A DNA stretch of 64,000 bases from MWBF01 sp040772005 (GTDB taxonomy: Bacteria; Chloroflexota; Anaerolineae; CG2-30-64-16). Shown here in pieces: positions 42,036-50,484 of this stretch. The first letter of the stretch is position 1. Each line of letters opens with the position of its first letter. The position numbers and the translations under genes were made by a program. The stretch covers positions 124,001-188,000 of the forward strand of contig JAXGYZ010000002.1 of NCBI GenBank assembly GCA_040772005.1, written 5' to 3'. The notes beneath the pieces are model-generated. The model was not told the origin of the DNA. It searched no databases and worked only from the letters and a program-made list of their open reading frames with translations.

Positions 42036-44246
42036 ATGACTCTCGTCTATCTCTCGGTTGCGTGGGCCTGCGGTATCTGCCTGGCGCACTTTTTGTGGTT
42101 GCAGGGCGTGCTGAACTGCGCGAGCCCGGCCTGGCCGGCCGCGCTCTTGGCAGGCCTGATGGTGGGCCTGGCGCTCATGCTGCGCCGTCACGCGGCCGTC
42201 AGCCGGGCCGCCATCCTCCTGCTGTTCCTCTTGTTGGGGCTGGCGCGTTACCAGGTCCAACCTTTTGCCGCGTGTCCCGGCCCCGAGGACCTCGCCTTCT
42301 ATAACGACAGCGCGGCAGATGCCGCCATCGAGGGCGTCATCGCGGCCTACCCCGACCTGCGCGACGTGACCGCGCAGTACGAGGTGCAGGTCGAGAGTCT
42401 CACGGTTGAGGGTACGCCCCGCGCTGTTCGCGGCCGCTTGCTGGTCCAGGCCGCGCGCTGGCCCGCGTATCGCTACGGCGACCGGTTGCGCGTGAGCGGA
42501 CGGCTGGCGACGCCGCCTGTGCTGGATGACTTCGACTACCGCGCGTATCTGGCGCAGCGCGATATCCACAGCGTGATGTGGCGGCCCAGGGTCGCGCTGC
42601 TGGCTGAGGGCCGGCAGCAGAATGTGGCCGCGGCCATCTATCGCGTCCGCGAGGATGGCTCCGCGCTGCTGAACCGCCTGCTGCCGGAGCCGGCCGCGGC
42701 GCTGGCGAACGGCATCCTCCTGGGCATCGAGAGCGGCATCCCGGCAGACCTGGATGACGCCTTTCAGCGCACCGGCGCCAGCCACATCATCGTGATTTCG
42801 GGCAGCAACATGGCCTTGTTCGCCGGACTGTTCATGACCATCCTCAGCCGGTGGGTGGGCAAGCGCCGCGCGGCCTGGCCCGCGCTCATCCTGGTCGGGC
42901 TGTACGTGCTGCTGGCAGGCGACGGCCCGGCTGCGCAGCGTGCAGGGTTGATGAGCGGCCTCTTCATCCTGGCGGCCTACCTGGGCCGCCACAGCACCGC
43001 GTACGTCTCCCTCTGCACCGCAGGGCTGGCGATGACCGCAGTCAACCCGCTGGCGCTGTGGGACACCGGCTTCCGCCTGAGCTTCCTGGCGACGCTCGGC
43101 ATGGTCCTGTTCACGCAGCCGCTGGGCCGGCCGCTCGCCGCGTTTCTGGCGCGGCGACTGCCCGCGGCCGCAGCTAAGCCGGCGCTAGATTTGGTCAACA
43201 CCGCGCTCGTCGTCACCCTCGCGGCCCAGGCGCTCACCCTGCCCCTGCTTGTGGCCGTCTTTGGTCGGCTGTCGCTCATCTCGCCCATCACCAACTTTCT
43301 GATTCTGCCCGTCCAGCCCATTATCATGACGGGCGGGCTGTTGACGCTGCTTGGCGGGTTCCTATGGGAGCCGCTGGGCCGTGTGTTGGCCGTCGTGCCA
43401 TGGTTGTTCCTGTCATACACCACGGCGGTCGTGCGCTGGACTGCGGCCGCACCGCTGGCCGCCGTGGAGGTGGGGCCGTTCGTCCGCAGTCTCGCCGCGC
43501 TGCCGTATGCCGGTCTGGCGCTTTACGCGGCGGTTCGGCTGCTGCACGATCACGGCTGGCAAGTGCGGTTGTCGCGGCGGACCGCCGCCTGGACCGTCGG
43601 TCTCGTGGCGCTGCCGGTGCTGCTGGCAGGCGTGCTGGCGGGTCTGCCGGATGGCCGGCTGCACGTTTGCTACCTGGCGGCAGGAGATGCAGAGGCCGCG
43701 CTCATCGTGACGCCGGGCGGCCAGCGCGTCTTGGTCTGGGACGGCCGCGGTGACGGCGCAGAACTCGCCCGGCTGGCCGGTCGTCGGATTGACGTTGCGG
43801 TCGGAGCCGATGCCGCGGCGCTCTGGCCCGCTGCCCGCCCCGTGACACCCGGAGACCTGCCGCCAGGAGGTTTGGTCAATCTGGCGGATGGCGTGACGCT
43901 GACGCGGCTTCGCGCGGGTGAAGCATGGGTGTTGCGCCTGACCTATGGCGATTTCAACACGCTGCTGCCTGCGGGACTCACCCAGGACGCGCAGGCCGCG
44001 CTCGTGCAGCAGCATAATCCTGTCGAGATGCGCGTGACCGTGGTCAAGGCGCCGGGCGCTGGCACGAGAGCGTGGCCGAGCGTCGAGTTCCTCGCGCTGG
44101 CCGCGCCACAGACCATCCTCTGGCCGGACGGAACGACCTATCCGCCGGATGTGGATGCGTGGCTGGGGGCTCACGGCGCGGTGCGCGTGCCGGGTGAGGG
44201 CGTGGTGGAGGTGCTTACTGACGGGACACGGTATTGGGTGGAATAG
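42036..44246 (+). CDS. comEC: ComEC/Rec2 competence channel with degenerate C-terminal domain
   Basis: 736 residues from ATG 42036 (a TTG at 41970 would add 22). DUF4131 N-terminal region, the membrane Competence domain with GASHIIVISGSNMALFAGLF and TGFRLSFLATLGMVLF, and a C-terminal beta-lactamase-like segment (about 549-736). That segment begins DGRLHVCYLAAGDAEAAL like the family, but the HxHxDH metal motif and the later His/Asp are gone. Transports single-stranded DNA across the membrane together with ComEA. Confidence 0.9.
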   Translation: MTLVYLSVAWACGICLAHFLWLQGVLNCASPAWPAALLAGLMVGLALMLRRHAAVSRAAILLLFLLLGLARYQVQPFAACPGPEDLAFYNDSAADAAIEGVIAAYPDLRDVTAQYEVQVESLTVEGTPRAVRGRLLVQAARWPAYRYGDRLRVSGRLATPPVLDDFDYRAYLAQRDIHSVMWRPRVALLAEGRQQNVAAAIYRVREDGSALLNRLLPEPAAALANGILLGIESGIPADLDDAFQRTGASHIIVISGSNMALFAGLFMTILSRWVGKRRAAWPALILVGLYVLLAGDGPAAQRAGLMSGLFILAAYLGRHSTAYVSLCTAGLAMTAVNPLALWDTGFRLSFLATLGMVLFTQPLGRPLAAFLARRLPAAAAKPALDLVNTALVVTLAAQALTLPLLVAVFGRLSLISPITNFLILPVQPIIMTGGLLTLLGGFLWEPLGRVLAVVPWLFLSYTTAVVRWTAAAPLAAVEVGPFVRSLAALPYAGLALYAAVRLLHDHGWQVRLSRRTAAWTVGLVALPVLLAGVLAGLPDGRLHVCYLAAGDAEAALIVTPGGQRVLVWDGRGDGAELARLAGRRIDVAVGADAAALWPAARPVTPGDLPPGGLVNLADGVTLTRLRAGEAWVLRLTYGDFNTLLPAGLTQDAQAALVQQHNPVEMRVTVVKAPGAGTRAWPSVEFLALAAPQTILWPDGTTYPPDVDAWLGAHGAVRVPGEGVVEVLTDGTRYWVE

Positions 44247-44304
44247 AGGCGGCAGGTGGGTTGGATTATCAGAGCGCGGAAGGAACGAGCGACGCGAAGC
44301 GCGA

Positions 44305-44333
44305 TTGACAACACGCCAGACCTGGGTTACATA
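44305..44333 (+). promoter_or_regulatory. promoter of the VapBC remnant
   Basis: TTGACA, 17-bp spacer, TACATA. Transcription would start at about 44340, at the ATG, giving a leaderless message. Confidence 0.6.
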
Positions 44334-44339
44334 TGCCGT

Positions 44340-44599
44340 ATGAACGCTGGAAGATGTGATGAAACGCAGATTGACGGTTCGGAACGTGAAGAGCGCCGGC
44401 AGCGACGACTGACTGCGCTGGAACGAGCCGCAACCGTCCGCGCGCAGATTCTGGCGATCAGAAACGGTGTCCTGTTGCCCGATTCAGTGGATTTGCTTCA
44501 CGAGCTGCGCGCAACGAATTCTGGACAGCAGACGACCGATTAGTGCGAGCCGCAGCCAATCTTCCCCGGATTCACTCATTGAGTAGCCACGCGCCGTGA
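44340..44599 (+). pseudogene. VapBC remnant: antitoxin fused by deletion to the PIN toxin tail
   Basis: The frame from ATG 44340 (LTALERAATVRAQILAIRNG, then LLPDSVDLLHELRA) resembles small VapB-type antitoxins. Right after it, in another frame, 44516-44596 reads EFWTADDRLVRAAANLPRIH, then SLSSHAP and stop, the typical C-terminus of a PIN toxin. The remaining toxin body (about 100 residues) is missing, so an internal deletion has joined the two. The tail overlaps the convergent ctaA 3' end. Confidence 0.65.
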
Positions 44600-45541
44600 G
44601 GATGGGGCCGGTTGCTCATGCAGCATGCCGGTCGCGGGTACGCTGAACGCGGCTGCCCCCAGCAGCACCAGCGACACCCACACCGCGCACGCCAGCGCCA
44701 GGTGCACCAGTTGCATCCAGACCGGCGCGAGCAAGATCAGATTGATGCCCCCGGCCACCAACTGAATGACGAACAGCGCGACGTGCAGATTCGCGAGCCG
44801 CGCGGTGAGCGGCGCGGGCCGCCGGCTTGCCAGCGTCCGCGCCAGGGTGACGATGTAGGCTGCGGCGACGACCGCGATGACCGGATGCCAGACGCGCATC
44901 CGCACGAGGAAATGCGCGGTCGGCTCGAAGTCCGCGCGGACGCCCTCGGCCAGCGAGCCGGCGGGGAAGAGCGTGTCGCCCAGCGCGGTCACCGCGCCGC
45001 TCATGCCCAGGAATATCACCCCGCCCAGGCCCGCCAGCCAGGCCGCGGCCAGCCAGCCGCGGCCGCGCAGGGTCACGCGCGGCCCGCCCGTTGCCCACCA
45101 GCCCGTAAAGGCAAGCGCGGCCAGCAGGAAGAAGGTGTTCACGAGGTGCAGTGCCATCGAGACCGCGCGGGCCACCGACTGGTTGTCGGCCACCCAGCCG
45201 AACAGCACCAGCCCTGCGCCGATCAGTGCTTCCAGGATCATGAGGATGCCGCAGAGGACGAGGCTCTTGCGGATGATGTGCCCGCGGCCGTAGACCCGGA
45301 AGCCCCAGATGACCAGCGCCAGCACCAGCAGCGCGGCCAGCCCGGAGGTCAGCCGGTGCGAGAACTCGATGAGCGTCTCGACCTGCGGCGCGCGCGGCAC
45401 CACGACGCCGTTGCACAGCGGCCAATGGCTGCCGCAGCCCGCGCCCGAACCCGTCGCGCGCACGAACGCGCCCCAGAGGATGACGAGCACGTTATATATC
45501 AGCACCAGCCAGGTGAAGACGGCAAAGCGCCGGCTTTGCAT
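44576..45541 (-). CDS. ctaA: heme A synthase, COX15/CtaA family
   Basis: 321 residues, about eight membrane helices. Hallmarks GAFVRATGSGAGCGSHWPLCNG (the Cys pair region) and the heme-ligand His in LIEFSHRLTSG, MALHLVN and VRMRVWHPVIA. Converts heme O to heme A for aa3-type oxidases, so the organism probably has aerobic respiration beside the acetyl-CoA pathway. ATG 45541 (MQSRRFAVF). Confidence 0.92.
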   Translation of the reverse strand: MQSRRFAVFTWLVLIYNVLVILWGAFVRATGSGAGCGSHWPLCNGVVVPRAPQVETLIEFSHRLTSGLAALLVLALVIWGFRVYGRGHIIRKSLVLCGILMILEALIGAGLVLFGWVADNQSVARAVSMALHLVNTFFLLAALAFTGWWATGGPRVTLRGRGWLAAAWLAGLGGVIFLGMSGAVTALGDTLFPAGSLAEGVRADFEPTAHFLVRMRVWHPVIAVVAAAYIVTLARTLASRRPAPLTARLANLHVALFVIQLVAGGINLILLAPVWMQLVHLALACAVWVSLVLLGAAAFSVPATGMLHEQPAPSSRRVATQ

Positions 45542-45582
45542 ATGAGTTCCTGTAGTGATTATGGTCATCTGACACGCCATTA

Positions 45583-46131
45583 TCAGGCGACGCGCTTCGC
45601 CATCAGGATATCAGGCTTGCCGCGACCGTTGGCGTCCGGCACGACGCCGGCGACGACGAAGCCGCATTTGCGGTAGAAGTCGAACGGGTGGCCCTTCAGG
45701 TTGCGGATGGCCGCCAGTTGGCCCGGCAGGTCGTCATACAGGTCCACGCCGGAGAGCGACGTCATGTCGTCCTCATCGTCGGTGCCCAGCCACAGCGTCA
45801 GGCCGCCGCGGGCGCGCACCTGTGCCTCCAGGTCGGCCACGAGCGCACGGCCGATCCCTCGGCCTTGATGTGCCGTATGCACGACCAACGGGTGCAGCTC
45901 CCAGACGTTGCCGTCGTAACCCGGAATCCCGCCCACCCAGCCCAGCAGGGTGTCGCCGTCCAGCGCGGCGCGGCAGATTTTGCCGGGTTCCAGCGCCTCG
46001 CGCACCTCTTCCAGCGCAGAATCCAGGTCGGGCCAGGCCGCGGGCCAGTGCTCGCGGAAGCCCTCGACCAGCAGCACGGCTGCCTGGCGGATGAGCGCGT
46101 CGTGATCTGGCGGTAGGTCGTCGATGCGCAC
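45583..46131 (-). CDS. GNAT acetyltransferase, aminoglycoside 6'-N-acetyltransferase-like
   Basis: 182 residues. Strong resemblance in layout to AAC(6') enzymes: WPDLDSALEEVREAL, GNVWELHPLVVHTAHQGRGI with the acetyl-CoA loop, LWLGTDDEDDMTSLSG and GRGKPDILMAKR. Natural substrate is unknown; environmental members need not confer resistance. GTG start. Six bases from the M55 gene. Confidence 0.8.
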   Translation of the reverse strand: MRIDDLPPDHDALIRQAAVLLVEGFREHWPAAWPDLDSALEEVREALEPGKICRAALDGDTLLGWVGGIPGYDGNVWELHPLVVHTAHQGRGIGRALVADLEAQVRARGGLTLWLGTDDEDDMTSLSGVDLYDDLPGQLAAIRNLKGHPFDFYRKCGFVVAGVVPDANGRGKPDILMAKRVA

Positions 46132-46136
46132 GGCGT

Positions 46137-46976
46137 TTAGACCTGCGCCATGCTGACCAGCGCGCGGAATCCCCGGTAGGCCTCCGGCATCTCCTCCGCG
46201 GTGTACTGGACGCGCTTGCCCTCCAGCCGCCGCGCGCCCGGCAGCAGCGCTGCGGCATCGGCCATCTCCGAACGGATGAATTCGATGACCGCCGTGATCG
46301 GCGGCGTCAGCACGAACGGCTTGGGCGGGTTATCGGCAAACAGGTGGCCCACGGCCCGCGCGGCGGCCTGCTCGATCATCTCCGCAGTCACGCGCGGGGG
46401 CAGGCACTCGGCGGACGTGCGGCCGATGGCGCGCTTGACGATGGCAGTCTCGATGGGTCCCAGCAGCGCCGTGGCCTCAGCACACGCGGATTGGTCGCCT
46501 GACACCATGAGCACCGGCACGCCAAAGTGGCCGCAGACGGCCGCGTTCAGGCCAATCTCGCCGATGGGCTGCCACTCACCGTCGGCCGCGACGATCCAGA
46601 CGCCGTCCACGCGGCCGCTCGACCAGGTATGGTCCAGGATCGCGTTCGGCGTGCCCACACGGGCATGGTAGCCGATGAACAGGATGCCATCTACGCCGCC
46701 GTCAATGCCCTCCACCATCGAGAGGGGCCGCGGGGTGCCGGAGTTGAGCACGGCACGCGGGTCCAGGTGTTCGAGCAGGATGTTGCGGTTGTCCCAGTGG
46801 CCGTCGCTGACGATGACCTCGTCCGCGCCCGCGGCCAGCGCGCCCCGGATGGCCGCGTTGACATCCTGCGTCATCAGCATCCGGAAGCGGCCGTATTCGG
46901 GATGGCTCGGGTTCGTATGGTCGCTGTGGACCACGCCGGTGATGCCTTCCATGTCGGCTGCGATAAGAATCTTCAT
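46137..46976 (-). CDS. M55 family D-aminopeptidase (DppA-like)
   Basis: 279 residues. MKILIAADMEGITGV holds the zinc Asp/Glu pair; ADEVIVSDGHWDNRNIL and FIGYHARVG carry the His ligands, and LNAAVCGHFGVPVLMVSGD the catalytic region. Cuts N-terminal D-amino acids from peptides such as cell-wall turnover products. ATG 46976 is taken for homology and an AGGAAA site; an upstream ATG 46997 overlaps the trxB stop as ATGA and is a real alternative. Confidence 0.88.
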   Translation of the reverse strand: MKILIAADMEGITGVVHSDHTNPSHPEYGRFRMLMTQDVNAAIRGALAAGADEVIVSDGHWDNRNILLEHLDPRAVLNSGTPRPLSMVEGIDGGVDGILFIGYHARVGTPNAILDHTWSSGRVDGVWIVAADGEWQPIGEIGLNAAVCGHFGVPVLMVSGDQSACAEATALLGPIETAIVKRAIGRTSAECLPPRVTAEMIEQAAARAVGHLFADNPPKPFVLTPPITAVIEFIRSEMADAAALLPGARRLEGKRVQYTAEEMPEAYRGFRALVSMAQV

Positions 46977-46993
46977 AGGTTTTGTTTCCTGTG

Positions 46994-48202
46994 TCATTGG
47001 CTGTGCAGATACTCGCGAATCATCAGCGCGGCGGTGGCGCCCTCGCCGGCGGCCGCGGCGGCCTGCTTCGTGCTGCCTGACCGCACGTCGCCCGCGGCGA
47101 AGACGCCCGGCATCGAGGTTTCCAGGTTTAGGTCAGTTTTCACGAAGCCATACTTGTCGCGCTCGATCTCCGGGGGCAGCCAGTCGCTGTTCGGGCTGAG
47201 GCCGATGAAGATGAAGACGCCATCGGGTGTCCAGGTCTTCGTTTCGCCTGTTGCGCGGTCCATGACGTCTACGCCCAGGAGCTTGCCGCGCTGCGCGCGG
47301 AAGCCCTGCACGGCGTGATTGGTGACGACATCCATGTTGGGCTGTTTTGCCACCGCTTCCTGTAGCAAGCGGCTGGCTTTGACCTCCGGCAGGAACTCGA
47401 CGATGGTCACATGGCGGGCAAACTGCTTGATGAACAGGCTCTCCTGGAAGCCGCTGTTGCCGCCGCCGACCACGAGCACGTCCTTATCGCGGTAGAACGC
47501 CGCATCGCAGACCGCGCAGAAGTGGATGGCCGATCCGATGAGCTCGCGTTCGCCGGGCACCATCAGCCGCCGGTAGCGCGAACCGGTCGCAATCAGCACG
47601 GCCTGCGCGCTGTACTCGGCGCCGGACGAGGTGGTGACGCAGAGATACTGCCCGACGCGGCGTAACCCCTGCACCCCGGCGGCCTGCAGCAGCTCGACGC
47701 CGAAGCGTCGCGCCTGGTTGGTCAGCCGTTGGGCGAACTCTGCGCCGGAGATGCCCTGATCGAAGCCGGGGTAGTTCTCCATGAGCTGCGTATTGCCCAC
47801 CTGGCCGCCTGCCACCCCGCGTTCGATAATCAGCGTGCTGATGCCCTCGCGCGCGGCGTAGATGGAGGTGGTCAGCCCGGCGGGGCCGCCCCCGATGATG
47901 ATGAGTTCGTAGAAGGTCTGCTTCGCGGTGGATATCAGCCCCAGCGTGCGCGCCAGTTCCTCGTTGCTCGGCTCGACGAGCACACGGCCATCCGGGAAGA
48001 CAAGGGTCGGGACGCTACGCATCCCGTTGTTGATGCGTTCTACTTCGGCCATCGCCGCGGCGTCGCCATCGATGTCGATATAGGTGTAGGGGATGCGGTG
48101 CTCGCCCAGGAACTGTTTCGAGCGGCGGCAGTCCGGACACCAGGGCGTGCCGTACATGACGATCGGCGCATGTTCGGTAGGGAGCGGAGCAGGACCCGTC
48201 AT
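46994..48202 (-). CDS. thioredoxin reductase with N-terminal glutaredoxin domain
   Basis: 402 residues. Residues 1-95 are a glutaredoxin-like fold with MYGTPWCPDCRRSKQFL (CPDC) and SVPTLVFPDG; the rest is thioredoxin reductase: FAD site IIGGGPAGLTTSIYAA, redox pair FCAVCDAAF, NADPH site VVGGGNSGFQESL and GVFAAGDVRSG. The fused domain may be its direct electron acceptor, which could serve the peroxiredoxins. AAGGAG precedes ATG 48202. Confidence 0.92.
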   Translation of the reverse strand: MTGPAPLPTEHAPIVMYGTPWCPDCRRSKQFLGEHRIPYTYIDIDGDAAAMAEVERINNGMRSVPTLVFPDGRVLVEPSNEELARTLGLISTAKQTFYELIIIGGGPAGLTTSIYAAREGISTLIIERGVAGGQVGNTQLMENYPGFDQGISGAEFAQRLTNQARRFGVELLQAAGVQGLRRVGQYLCVTTSSGAEYSAQAVLIATGSRYRRLMVPGERELIGSAIHFCAVCDAAFYRDKDVLVVGGGNSGFQESLFIKQFARHVTIVEFLPEVKASRLLQEAVAKQPNMDVVTNHAVQGFRAQRGKLLGVDVMDRATGETKTWTPDGVFIFIGLSPNSDWLPPEIERDKYGFVKTDLNLETSMPGVFAAGDVRSGSTKQAAAAAGEGATAALMIREYLHSQ

Positions 48203-48315
48203 AGCGTCTCCTTGACAGATGTGAATGACGGACCGTAGTATAGCACAGGTCGCGCACGGCTGAGAAGGCAACGGCGACGACTGCGGTTCTACTCCAATCT
48301 GACCAGAGTCATTTT

Positions 48316-49173
48316 ATGTTGGCGTCCAATAAATATATATCATTTCGTATTTATCTGCTGGGGTTTCTGGCGTTGTGCGCCGTGGTGGCCTGGCTGGCGC
48401 TGGCGCATCTGCCGGATGGGCGGCTACATGTCTACTTCCTGGATGTCGGACAGGGCGACGCCATCTTCATCCGCGCGCCTGACGGCCGGCAGGTGCTGGT
48501 GGATGGCGGACCCAGCCCCGCCGCGCTGCTGGACGAGCTGGGAAGCCTCCTGCCCTTCTGGGATCGCACTCTCGATATGGTCGTCCTGACCCACCCGGAC
48601 GCGGATCACATGAATGGCTTACTGCCGTTGTTCGAGCGGTATCGCATAGCCACAGTGCTCGATACGGTGCAGGATGGCGGTCAGGCCCCCGCGTGGTCTG
48701 CCGCATTGGCCGCGCACCGGGGGCAGCGCATCACGGCGCGCCGCGGGATGCGGCTCGCACTGGACGAGTTGCGCATGACCGTGCTGCATCCGGCGGAGCC
48801 TCTGCTGCCGGACATGAGCGACAACGCCGCGTCCCTGGTCGTGCGCCTCGATTACGGGGAAACCAGTCTCCTGCTGATGGGGGATGCAGAGCAGGCCACC
48901 GAGGAGGTCTTGTTGGCTGCGGGCCAGCCGCTCCAGGCGGATGTCCTGAAGGTGGCCCATCACGGCAGCGGCGGCGCCACATCAGTCGCTTTCCTTGCCG
49001 CAGTGCAGCCGCAGTTGGCGGTGATCCAGGTCGGCGCAGATAACCGGTTCGGCCATCCCCATCCCGATACGCTCGCGCGCCTGGCTGCGGTGTGGGTGCT
49101 CCGCACCGACCAGGACGGCCGCATCGAGGTCACCAGCGACGGCCGTCGCCTTTGGGCTAAAGCTGAACATTAG
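48316..49173 (+). CDS. ComEC-type metallo-beta-lactamase, membrane-anchored
   Basis: 285 residues. One N-terminal helix (YLLGFLALCAVVAWLALA), then LPDGRLHVYFLDVGQGDAIF and the metal motif THPDADH (H93, D95, D97, H98), later LLMGDAEQ and VLKVAHHGS. It matches the C-terminal domain of ComEC, without the channel. Outside the membrane it could degrade one DNA strand in uptake, replacing the lost domain of the comEC at 42 kb. Confidence 0.87.
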   Translation: MLASNKYISFRIYLLGFLALCAVVAWLALAHLPDGRLHVYFLDVGQGDAIFIRAPDGRQVLVDGGPSPAALLDELGSLLPFWDRTLDMVVLTHPDADHMNGLLPLFERYRIATVLDTVQDGGQAPAWSAALAAHRGQRITARRGMRLALDELRMTVLHPAEPLLPDMSDNAASLVVRLDYGETSLLLMGDAEQATEEVLLAAGQPLQADVLKVAHHGSGGATSVAFLAAVQPQLAVIQVGADNRFGHPHPDTLARLAAVWVLRTDQDGRIEVTSDGRRLWAKAEH

Positions 49174-49321
49174 GGTGTATCTGCACGCTGCACTCGTGCG
49201 TTAACCGGTGTTGGTAGCCAGATTGAGTTACAGGTCACTGTGCGGGGCCTTTATCTGGGTTACATATATACCTGGTGCGGCACGCTGGCACCGAGTTTTT
49301 TCATGCAAGGAGAGAACGGGA

Positions 49322-49711
49322 ATGTTGTTGACGCAAAGTAGGAAAAAGATCGTGCTGCTCATCGTGGCGGCCCTGATGGTCATGAGCCTGCCGCTGGCAG
49401 TGGCGGCGCAGACCGCGGACACCATGACGAACGGCATTACGGCGCCGGCCGACGGTGCGACGGTGAGCGGGGCGGTCGAGGTGACCGGTTATGCGAGCGA
49501 TGCGGATTTCCTGAAGTGGCAGCTCGACCTGCTGCCGGGCGGGGATGCGAGTGCGGCTGCGTTCCTGGCCCTGGGTGAGGAACAGGGCGTGTTCACCTAC
49601 ACGCTGAACACGATCGGCCTGCCGAACGGCGAACATGCGCTGCGGCTGCGCGTCGTGCGCAACGACAGCAACTACACCGAATACACCACCAAGTTTACGA
49701 TCGCCAACTAA
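49322..49711 (+). CDS. small secreted Ig-like protein
   Basis: 129 residues. Signal peptide (SRKKIVLLIVAALMVMSLPL, cleavage near AVAAQ) and one beta-sandwich domain starting GITAPADGATVSGAVEVTGY, typical of bacterial Ig-like folds, ending LRLRVVRNDSNYTEYTTKF. No anchor. AAGGAG nine bases before ATG 49322. Function unknown; likely extracellular binding. Confidence 0.75.
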   Translation: MLLTQSRKKIVLLIVAALMVMSLPLAVAAQTADTMTNGITAPADGATVSGAVEVTGYASDADFLKWQLDLLPGGDASAAAFLALGEEQGVFTYTLNTIGLPNGEHALRLRVVRNDSNYTEYTTKFTIAN

Positions 49712-49755
49712 CAGGCATAGATCGCGGCCGTCGCAATCCAGCGACGGCCAACGCG

Positions 49756-49805
49756 ACAGCCAGGTCGCTCAGGTCGGTTCGACTACAGCAACCTGGCTGT
49801 TTTTT
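49756..49805 (+). terminator. intrinsic terminator of the secreted protein gene
   Basis: ACAGCCAGGT (49756-49765) pairs with ACCTGGCTGT (49791-49800), followed by TTTTT. A second hairpin GGCCGTCGC/GCGACGGCC stands at 49727-49750. It overlaps the 3' end of the convergent Kef-like gene. Confidence 0.75.
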
Positions 49806-50449
49806 ATGTCTGCTTCTTTCCCTGCCACCAGTGCGCTCGCCGCTTCGATTTGTTCCGGCTCTCCAACCAGACCGATGCGGTCTCCCATCTCGAAGAGCGT
49901 TGAGGACTTCGGGTTGGCTTGCAGGTGTCCATCGCGGAGCAGAGCCACCACGGATGCGCCGGTCCACGCGCGCCGATTGACTTCCGCCACGAGCCAACCG
50001 ACGGCTGCCTGACCGTGGGTCGTGTTCAACAACGAGGTGTTCATGAGGCCGCGCAGGAGCACCACGGTGCTGGCGACTGAGATCGCGAGACCCGTGACGA
50101 TGCCCGCGGCAATGGGCCAGTCCCAGATTTGCGTCAGGCCGATGCCCAGGAGCGTGGCGAGGAAGGTCTGCGCGAGTGCGCCGGGCACTGCGATATCGCG
50201 CACGCGCCAGAGGTCGCGAAACGAGAAATGCAGGCCCACGCCGAACATGAGGAAGATGACGCCCAGCTCGGCCAACTGGCTGACGGTCTCGATATCGCCG
50301 ATGTAGCCCGGCGTAAAGGGGCCGATGCTGATGCCGGCCAGCAGATAGCCGAAGATCGTCGGCAGCTTCATGCGTCGGGCCAGCATTCCGCCGATGAAGG
50401 CGACGACCAGCGCCAGCGCGATGTTGATGAGCAGTGGGACTTCGTGCAT
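49769..50449 (-). CDS. internally deleted Kef-type cation/proton antiporter
   Basis: 226 residues. Residues 1-150 match the first five or so helices of Kef/YbaL antiporters (LPTIFGYLLAGISIGPFTPG, LAELGVIFLMFGVGLHF, GIVTGLAISVASTVVLLRGL). Then at about residue 155 the text jumps in frame to a TrkA_C domain (TGASVVALLRDGHLQANP ... FEMGDRIGLVG). The remaining helices and the TrkA_N domain, roughly 300 residues or more, are absent. So it is a likely deletion product, probably inactive as a transporter. Confidence 0.75.
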   Translation of the reverse strand: MHEVPLLINIALALVVAFIGGMLARRMKLPTIFGYLLAGISIGPFTPGYIGDIETVSQLAELGVIFLMFGVGLHFSFRDLWRVRDIAVPGALAQTFLATLLGIGLTQIWDWPIAAGIVTGLAISVASTVVLLRGLMNTSLLNTTHGQAAVGWLVAEVNRRAWTGASVVALLRDGHLQANPKSSTLFEMGDRIGLVGEPEQIEAASALVAGKEADIKNSQVAVVEPT

Positions 50450-50484
50450 GGTTGTGCCTCAGCATCCTTGCCGGACGGCGGACA

